Source: Paractinoplanes pyxinae (lineage in GTDB: Bacteria > Actinomycetota > Actinomycetes > Mycobacteriales > Micromonosporaceae). Taken from it: 64,000 nucleotides of DNA. The DNA is taken from assembly GCF_026626335.1 (NCBI RefSeq), contig NZ_JAPNTZ010000023.1, positions 111,847 through 175,846 on the forward strand, read 5' to 3'. Below the pieces are notes generated by a model. That model ran no database searches and was not told the origin of the DNA. It worked only from the letters and a program-made list of their open reading frames with translations. Of this stretch, positions 60,132 through 64,000 are shown piece after piece. The translations under genes and the position numbers were made by a program. Numbering within the stretch: position 1 is the first letter of the stretch; each line of letters starts with the position of its first letter.

Positions 60132-61016
60132 TCAGTCGGCGAGGAGGCGGTGCAGGGCGGCTCGGGCCGGCGGCGCCCAGCTGGGCTTGCCGCCGGGGCC
60201 GGGGTCGTGGCCGATCAGCAGGCCGCTGAGGACTCGGGCCATGGCCCAGCCGCGGGCTCGCCGCAGGGTGGCGTCGTCCACGGCTGGTTCGTACGAGCGG
60301 AAGAACACGTCCGGATCGGGCAGCAGGTGCCACGCCGCGGAGAGGTCGTAGGCGGGGTCGCCCGCGCAGAGGTCGCCGAAGTCGATGATGCCGGTCAGGG
60401 CGCCGTCGGTGGTGAGGACGTTGGCGGCGTGCAGGTCGGCGTGGATCCACAGCGGTGGGCCGGCATACGGCGGGGCGGCGAGGGCGTCCTTCCACACGGC
60501 CCGTACGGCGTCGGGGTCGTCGATCAGGCCGCGCTCGGCCGTGCGGGTCACGCCGGCGGTGAAGCCGGCGTCCCGATCGGCCAGCGGGCCGCCGCGGTCG
60601 CGCCCGGTGGGCGCAGTGGCGGGTGCCGGCTGGTGAAGTGCGGTCAGGAACGCGGCCAGGGCGTCCGCGCCGTGGACGACGGGGCTGAGATCGGCGGGCG
60701 TGCCGGACACCCAGGTCGTGATGATCCACGAGCGCGGTAGCAGCGCGGACGGCCGGCCGAGCCGCTGCGGCACGGGCACCGGCAGCGGTAGGCGTGGGGC
60801 CAGCGTGGGCACCCAGGTGTGTTCCTTGACCAGCAGCTCGTCCGCGTCGCCGACGGCCCACGGCAGGCGGACGGCCAGGTCGTCGCCGAGGCGCCACAGC
60901 TGGCAGGACCAACCGCGGGCGCCCAGCCGCACGGGCCGGTCGGCGAGGTCGGGGTGCTGGTCGCGCACCAGCTCGTGAACCAGGTCGGCGGTGATCTCGA
61001 GCGGCGAGTGCGTCAC
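60132..61016 (-). CDS. Aminoglycoside phosphotransferase (APH) family kinase
   Basis: 294 aa from GTG 61014-61016. Catalytic loop IHADLHAANVL (His192, Asp194, Asn199) and metal-binding IIDFGD (Asp212). It phosphorylates a small molecule; APH relatives include antibiotic kinases and choline or homoserine kinases. Its start overlaps the stop of an RlaP-like nucleotidyltransferase by 4 bp, so it belongs to that operon. Confidence 0.9.
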   Translation of the reverse strand: MTHSPLEITADLVHELVRDQHPDLADRPVRLGARGWSCQLWRLGDDLAVRLPWAVGDADELLVKEHTWVPTLAPRLPLPVPVPQRLGRPSALLPRSWIITTWVSGTPADLSPVVHGADALAAFLTALHQPAPATAPTGRDRGGPLADRDAGFTAGVTRTAERGLIDDPDAVRAVWKDALAAPPYAGPPLWIHADLHAANVLTTDGALTGIIDFGDLCAGDPAYDLSAAWHLLPDPDVFFRSYEPAVDDATLRRARGWAMARVLSGLLIGHDPGPGGKPSWAPPARAALHRLLAD

Positions 61017-61774
61017 GCCGGAGGACGGTAGCCCAGCCGCGCATCCACCAAGAGTTGGTGCAGCGCCTCCACCGCATCCTCGGCCGGGTGCGCGGGAAGG
61101 GGAGAGCTGTCGCGTGCCTCTTCCAGCGACACCCGCAGGGCCGCGGCGTCGGCACGCAGGCGGGCTTCCAGGGCGGCCGGGAACGGGCCCTTCTCGGCAG
61201 TCCGCTTAATTTCGATGAGCTCCGGAACGTACGGGAAAGCAGTTCCGAGTACCGCGAGGTCGGTCTCGAGTTCGCCGGTCAGCATCAGGTGCCGGCCGGT
61301 CAGAAGCACGCGCAGCCAGTACAGCGCGGCCTTCAGCGTTCCGGTCTTGTCGAACAGCTTCTCTTGCGACGTGGCGAAGCCCAGGTAGTGGTGGGCGTGC
61401 CCGGACGTCACGAACGACGGCGCCAGCTCGACGAGCGCCTTGTGCAGCGGCCCGGTCGCCACCACGAGCGGCGAGAGCAGCTGTTCGAGGACGTAGCCGT
61501 TGCGGCTGTTGAGCAGGCGGGCGAACTTGCGCAGGTCGTGGCTGACCACGTCGAGTTCGACGCCGTCGCGCCAGCCGCTGTTCTGCAGGGTTTCCGGGCC
61601 GAGGCGCAGGCCCACCACCTCGGTCGCCGGCAGCAGGTGGGCGGCTCGCAGGTCGAGGTCGGAGTCGACGGAGGCGAAGCCGTAGAGGTGCGCCCCGCTG
61701 ACCGTCGCGAAGATCACCGGGTACGGCAGTTCGGCCACCACCTCGGCCGACCACTCGGGCACTTCGGTCGTCAC
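61013..61774 (-). CDS. RlaP-type DNA polymerase beta superfamily nucleotidyltransferase
   Basis: 253 aa. NTase signature VSGAHLYGFASVDSDLDLRA with Asp39/Asp41 as metal ligands. The downstream helical part (LRKFARLLNSRNGYVLEQLL, ALYWLRVLLTGRHLMLTGEL) matches the DUF of PF10127/RlaP proteins, some of which sit in RNA repair operons. It overlaps its paralogue upstream (61771-61774) and the APH gene downstream by 4 bp each. No RNA ligase is present. Confidence 0.87.
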   Translation of the reverse strand: MTTEVPEWSAEVVAELPYPVIFATVSGAHLYGFASVDSDLDLRAAHLLPATEVVGLRLGPETLQNSGWRDGVELDVVSHDLRKFARLLNSRNGYVLEQLLSPLVVATGPLHKALVELAPSFVTSGHAHHYLGFATSQEKLFDKTGTLKAALYWLRVLLTGRHLMLTGELETDLAVLGTAFPYVPELIEIKRTAEKGPFPAALEARLRADAAALRVSLEEARDSSPLPAHPAEDAVEALHQLLVDARLGYRPPA

Positions 61775-62433
61775 TTCAACCCCCTTTCCCGTACGCCGAA
61801 AAGCAGTTGATCTACCGCTCGGCGATCAGGCGCCTCGGGCAGACCGGTCGACTCCCGGGCCGACGCCAGATCATCCTGGAGTTCCGCGGCCCAGGCCACC
61901 ACCGAATTCCACGGCACCGCACCGCTCTTGACCTCCAGCAGGCGCGGGCGCAGCGACCGCACGTCGACCAGCACGTCGCCGGTGCGCAGCACGTGGGCGC
62001 CGGCCAGCAGCAGGCGGATCATGTGCATGGCCTGCTTCCAGTTGGTCTCGCCGGTGCGCTCGCGGCGTGCGGACACCCGGTTGAGCTGGTCGCGCGCGTA
62101 CTCGCCGTACGTCGCAGCCACCTTGCGTGACAGAAACGCCTGCCGTACGGACAACAGAGCGCGGCCGTCGTCGGTCAGCGTCTCGACGATGGGGGACCAG
62201 AGCACCTCGAGCACGGTCGGGTTGGCCTGCAGGGCGAGCGTGCAGAACCGTTCGATCTCCCAGGTGAACTGCTCCGGCAGCGGCCCGTCGAAGTGGGTCG
62301 GCGGCTTGTCGAGCGACCAGAAGGCCCGGGTCGGCGCCGCGTACACGCCCCGGCGGTCGTGGTCGGAATCGGGCCCGTCCAGCCCGTAGGCCCGGGAGCC
62401 GACCACGACCCCGAGGATCGTGCGTTCGATCAT
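61771..62433 (-). CDS. Second RlaP-type nucleotidyltransferase
   Basis: 220 aa from ATG 62431-62433. NTase signature VVGSRAYGLDGPDSDHDRRG (Asp24, Asp26) followed by the same helical arrangement (WEIERFCTLALQANPTVLEV, WKQAMHMIRLLLAGAHVL). A divergent paralogue of the next gene, 4-bp overlap. The two may form a heterodimer or act on different targets. Confidence 0.87.
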   Translation of the reverse strand: MIERTILGVVVGSRAYGLDGPDSDHDRRGVYAAPTRAFWSLDKPPTHFDGPLPEQFTWEIERFCTLALQANPTVLEVLWSPIVETLTDDGRALLSVRQAFLSRKVAATYGEYARDQLNRVSARRERTGETNWKQAMHMIRLLLAGAHVLRTGDVLVDVRSLRPRLLEVKSGAVPWNSVVAWAAELQDDLASARESTGLPEAPDRRAVDQLLFGVRERGLK

Positions 62434-62435
62434 CG

Positions 62436-63431
62436 TCAGAGATCCAGCACCGTGCCGTCGATGTCGCCGAGCTCTTCCGCCGAGAGCTGCAGATTGCCGA
62501 TCGTGGCGACGTTGTTCTCGAGCTGCTCGACGCTGCTGGCGCCGATGATCACACTGGTCATGCGCTCGTCGCGCAGCGCCCAGGCCAGGGCCATCTGGGC
62601 CAGCGACTGGTTGCGGCGCTTGGCGATGTCGTTGAGCGCGTGGATCCGGCCCAGGGTCTGGTTGTCCAGGGCCTCCTCGTTGAGGAAGCGGCTGGTCCGC
62701 ACGCGGGAATCGTCGGGGATGCCGCCGAGGTAGCGGTCGGTGAGCAGACCCTGCTGCAGCGGGCTGTAGGCGATCGCGCCGGCGCCGGCTTCCTGCAGGG
62801 TGTCGAGCAGGTTGTCCTTCTCGATCCAGCGGTTGAGGATCGAATACGACGGCTGGTGGATCAGCAGCGGCGTGCCCAGGTCCTTGAGGATGGCGGCGGC
62901 CGCGGCGGTCTGCTGCGAGTTGTAGTTCGACAGACCGACGTACTGGGCCTTGCCCGCCCGCACCACGGCGTCCAGCGCGCCCATGGTCTCTTCCAGCGGC
63001 GTCTCGGGGTCGGGCCGGTGGTGGTAGAAGATGTCGACGTAGTCCAGGCCGAGCCGCTGCAGCGACTGGTCGAGCGAGCTGACCAGGTATTTCCGCGAGC
63101 CGAAGTCGCCGTACGGGCCGGGCCACATGTCGTAGCCGGCCTTGGTCGAGACCACGATCTCGTCGCGGTGCGCCTTGAGGTCGGTTCCCAGGATCCGGCC
63201 GAAGTTCTCCTCGGCGCTGCCGGGCGGCGGGCCGTAGTTGTTGGCCAGGTCGAAGTGGGTGACGCCGAGGTCGAAGGCGCGGCGCACGATGTCGCGCTGG
63301 CGCTGCCAGGGCCGTTCGTGGCCGAAGTTGTGCCACAGTCCGAGCGAGATGACGGGCAGCTTCAGCCCGCTGCGTCCGGTCCGCCGGTAGGGCATGGTGT
63401 CGTAGCGGTCGCCCGCGGGGGTGTAGGTCAC
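62436..63431 (-). CDS. Aldo/keto reductase, YghZ/MgrA type
   Basis: 331 aa from GTG 63429-63431. N-terminal PYRRTGRSGLKLPVISLGLW, tetrad region FDLANNYGPPPGSAEENFG, TKAGYDMWPGPYGDFGSRKY and HHRPDPETPLEETM are the signatures of L-glyceraldehyde-3-phosphate reductases, also linked to potassium-channel beta subunits. It ends 2 bp before the first RlaP-like gene and so leads that operon. Upstream on the other strand is the riboswitch of gcvP. Confidence 0.92.
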   Translation of the reverse strand: MTYTPAGDRYDTMPYRRTGRSGLKLPVISLGLWHNFGHERPWQRQRDIVRRAFDLGVTHFDLANNYGPPPGSAEENFGRILGTDLKAHRDEIVVSTKAGYDMWPGPYGDFGSRKYLVSSLDQSLQRLGLDYVDIFYHHRPDPETPLEETMGALDAVVRAGKAQYVGLSNYNSQQTAAAAAILKDLGTPLLIHQPSYSILNRWIEKDNLLDTLQEAGAGAIAYSPLQQGLLTDRYLGGIPDDSRVRTSRFLNEEALDNQTLGRIHALNDIAKRRNQSLAQMALAWALRDERMTSVIIGASSVEQLENNVATIGNLQLSAEELGDIDGTVLDL

Positions 63432-63490
63432 AACCCCACCCTAGAGATAGGGGGTCCGGCCATGATCGCTGGTAGGTTGGTTGCCAGCCA

Positions 63491-63594
63491 TGCGGGAGAG
63501 ACCGTCGCATCTTAGTGATTGGCGACGGCGCCGAAGGGGCAAATCCTCCCCGGAACCTCTCAGGCAAAAGGACCGCGTGGGCAGGCGACTCTGA
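63491..63594 (+). ncRNA. Glycine riboswitch (gcvT element), single aptamer
   Basis: Contains the conserved core GCCGAAGGGGCAAATCCTCC, CTCTCAGGCAAAAGGACCG and the closing GCGACTCTG, with the 5' strand GGGAGAGACCG. It lies 57 bp upstream of gcvP, whose ATG is at 63652 with TAGGAGCC before it. A second aptamer, common in this class, is not seen downstream. Binding of glycine should raise expression of glycine decarboxylase. Confidence 0.93.
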
Positions 63595-63651
63595 AGCCGT
63601 GCGCGGTGACAGAGGGGGAGGCCGCCTTGTCGACCTCTCTTAGGAGCCGTC

Positions 63652-64000
63652 ATGACGTTCGCATCCCGGCATATCGGTCCGGATAGTGACGAGCAGACCC
63701 ACATGCTCAAGACGATCGGGTACGCGTCGCTGGACGCCCTGATGGACGCGGCGATCCCCGAGGTCATCCGCTGGCACGGCTCGCTGAACCTGCCCGATGC
63801 GGCCTCCGAGGAAGAGACGATCGCCGAGCTGCGGGCCATCGCCGGCCGCAACCGGGTGACGACCTCGATGATCGGCCTGGGCTACTACGGCACGTTCACG
63901 CCGGCCGTGATCAAGCGGAACGTTCTGGAGAACCCGGCCTGGTACACCGCCTACACGCCCTACCAGCCCGAGATCAGCCAGGGCCGGCTCGAGGCGCTGC
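63652..64000 (+). CDS. gcvP: Glycine dehydrogenase (P protein), N-terminal part
   Basis: First 116 residues, running off the right edge. Start ATG 63652, ribosome site TAGGAG. MTFASRHIGPDSDEQTHMLK and the later IGLGYYGTFTPAVIKRNVLE, NPAWYTAYTPYQPEISQGR are unmistakable P protein. The enzyme decarboxylates glycine with pyridoxal phosphate and passes the aminomethyl group to GcvH. The preceding glycine riboswitch controls it. gcvH lies 21 kb away. Confidence 0.97.
   Translation, partial: MTFASRHIGPDSDEQTHMLKTIGYASLDALMDAAIPEVIRWHGSLNLPDAASEEETIAELRAIAGRNRVTTSMIGLGYYGTFTPAVIKRNVLENPAWYTAYTPYQPEISQGRLEAL

Noticed and set aside
1..64000. tRNA or rRNA genes, IS elements, prophage
   Set aside because: None recognised by reading; no transposase, integrase or rRNA signature seen.

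Overview
The window is high-GC (roughly 70% by eye), densely packed actinobacterial chromosome with many GTG starts and 1-17 bp overlaps between neighbouring genes. The block pgsA - DUF881 - small basic protein - DUF881 - gcvH - garA - MerR - DUF151 - MerR (38.9-45.0 kb) has the gene order of Mycobacterium tuberculosis Rv1822-Rv1830. Protein style, chemotaxis genes and codon use suggest a Micromonosporaceae member such as Actinoplanes; the genus is an inference.

Layout. 0-2.6 kb: ABC importer (binding lipoprotein, two permeases, the second cut by the window edge). 2.9-3.9 kb: membrane diguanylate cyclase. 3.9-10.0 kb: fatty-acid beta-oxidation operon (acyl-CoA dehydrogenase, thiolase, FadB-like protein, CaiB/racemase family) divergent from a TetR regulator. 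10.1-14.6 kb: four-gene overlapping operon of subtilisin-like protease, ECF sigma factor, 148-aa protein and TPR-CHAT (caspase-fold) protein. 14.6-20.1 kb: sialidase-like protein, SUKH-type protein, acetyltransferase, Hsp70-FHA membrane protein, stand-alone CheB, flavin monooxygenase. 20.1-27.4 kb: DMT exporter with a possible leader peptide, chemoreceptor, N-formylglutamate amidohydrolase, MOSC protein, zinc metallopeptidase lipoprotein with a decayed second half, ABC-F protein.

27.4-29.2 kb holds two inverted arrays of a 68-bp tandem repeat around a less GC-rich stretch with one unusual gene. 29.2-37.7 kb: PhzF protein, aldo/keto reductase with a clear promoter/operator and divergent TetR gene, MoxR-type ATPase plus VWA protein, WYL regulator, SDR, uridine-kinase-like protein. 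37.7-38.9 kb is noncoding and repeat-bearing. 38.9-45.6 kb is the conserved pgsA-garA block. 45.7-52.9 kb: methyltransferase, transglutaminase-like protein, a short peptide overlapping a HEXXH (FxsB C-terminal type) RiPP-hydroxylase-like protein, a MarR/MATE efflux pair, a broken HIT gene, acetyltransferase, AraC regulator, hydrolase. 53-59 kb: 905-aa membrane hydrolase-like protein, KdpE-type response regulator without kinase, DUF3516-type helicase. 59-63.4 kb: AbiEii-like nucleotidyltransferase with a small partner, then an overlapping aldo/keto reductase - two RlaP-like nucleotidyltransferases - APH-like kinase operon. The window ends with a glycine riboswitch and the start of gcvP.

Best candidates for an undescribed system: the protease/sigma/CHAT operon, the peptide plus HEXXH pair, the inverted 68-bp arrays, and the double-nucleotidyltransferase/kinase operon. 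All functional claims are from reading sequence and family knowledge; no database search was run.
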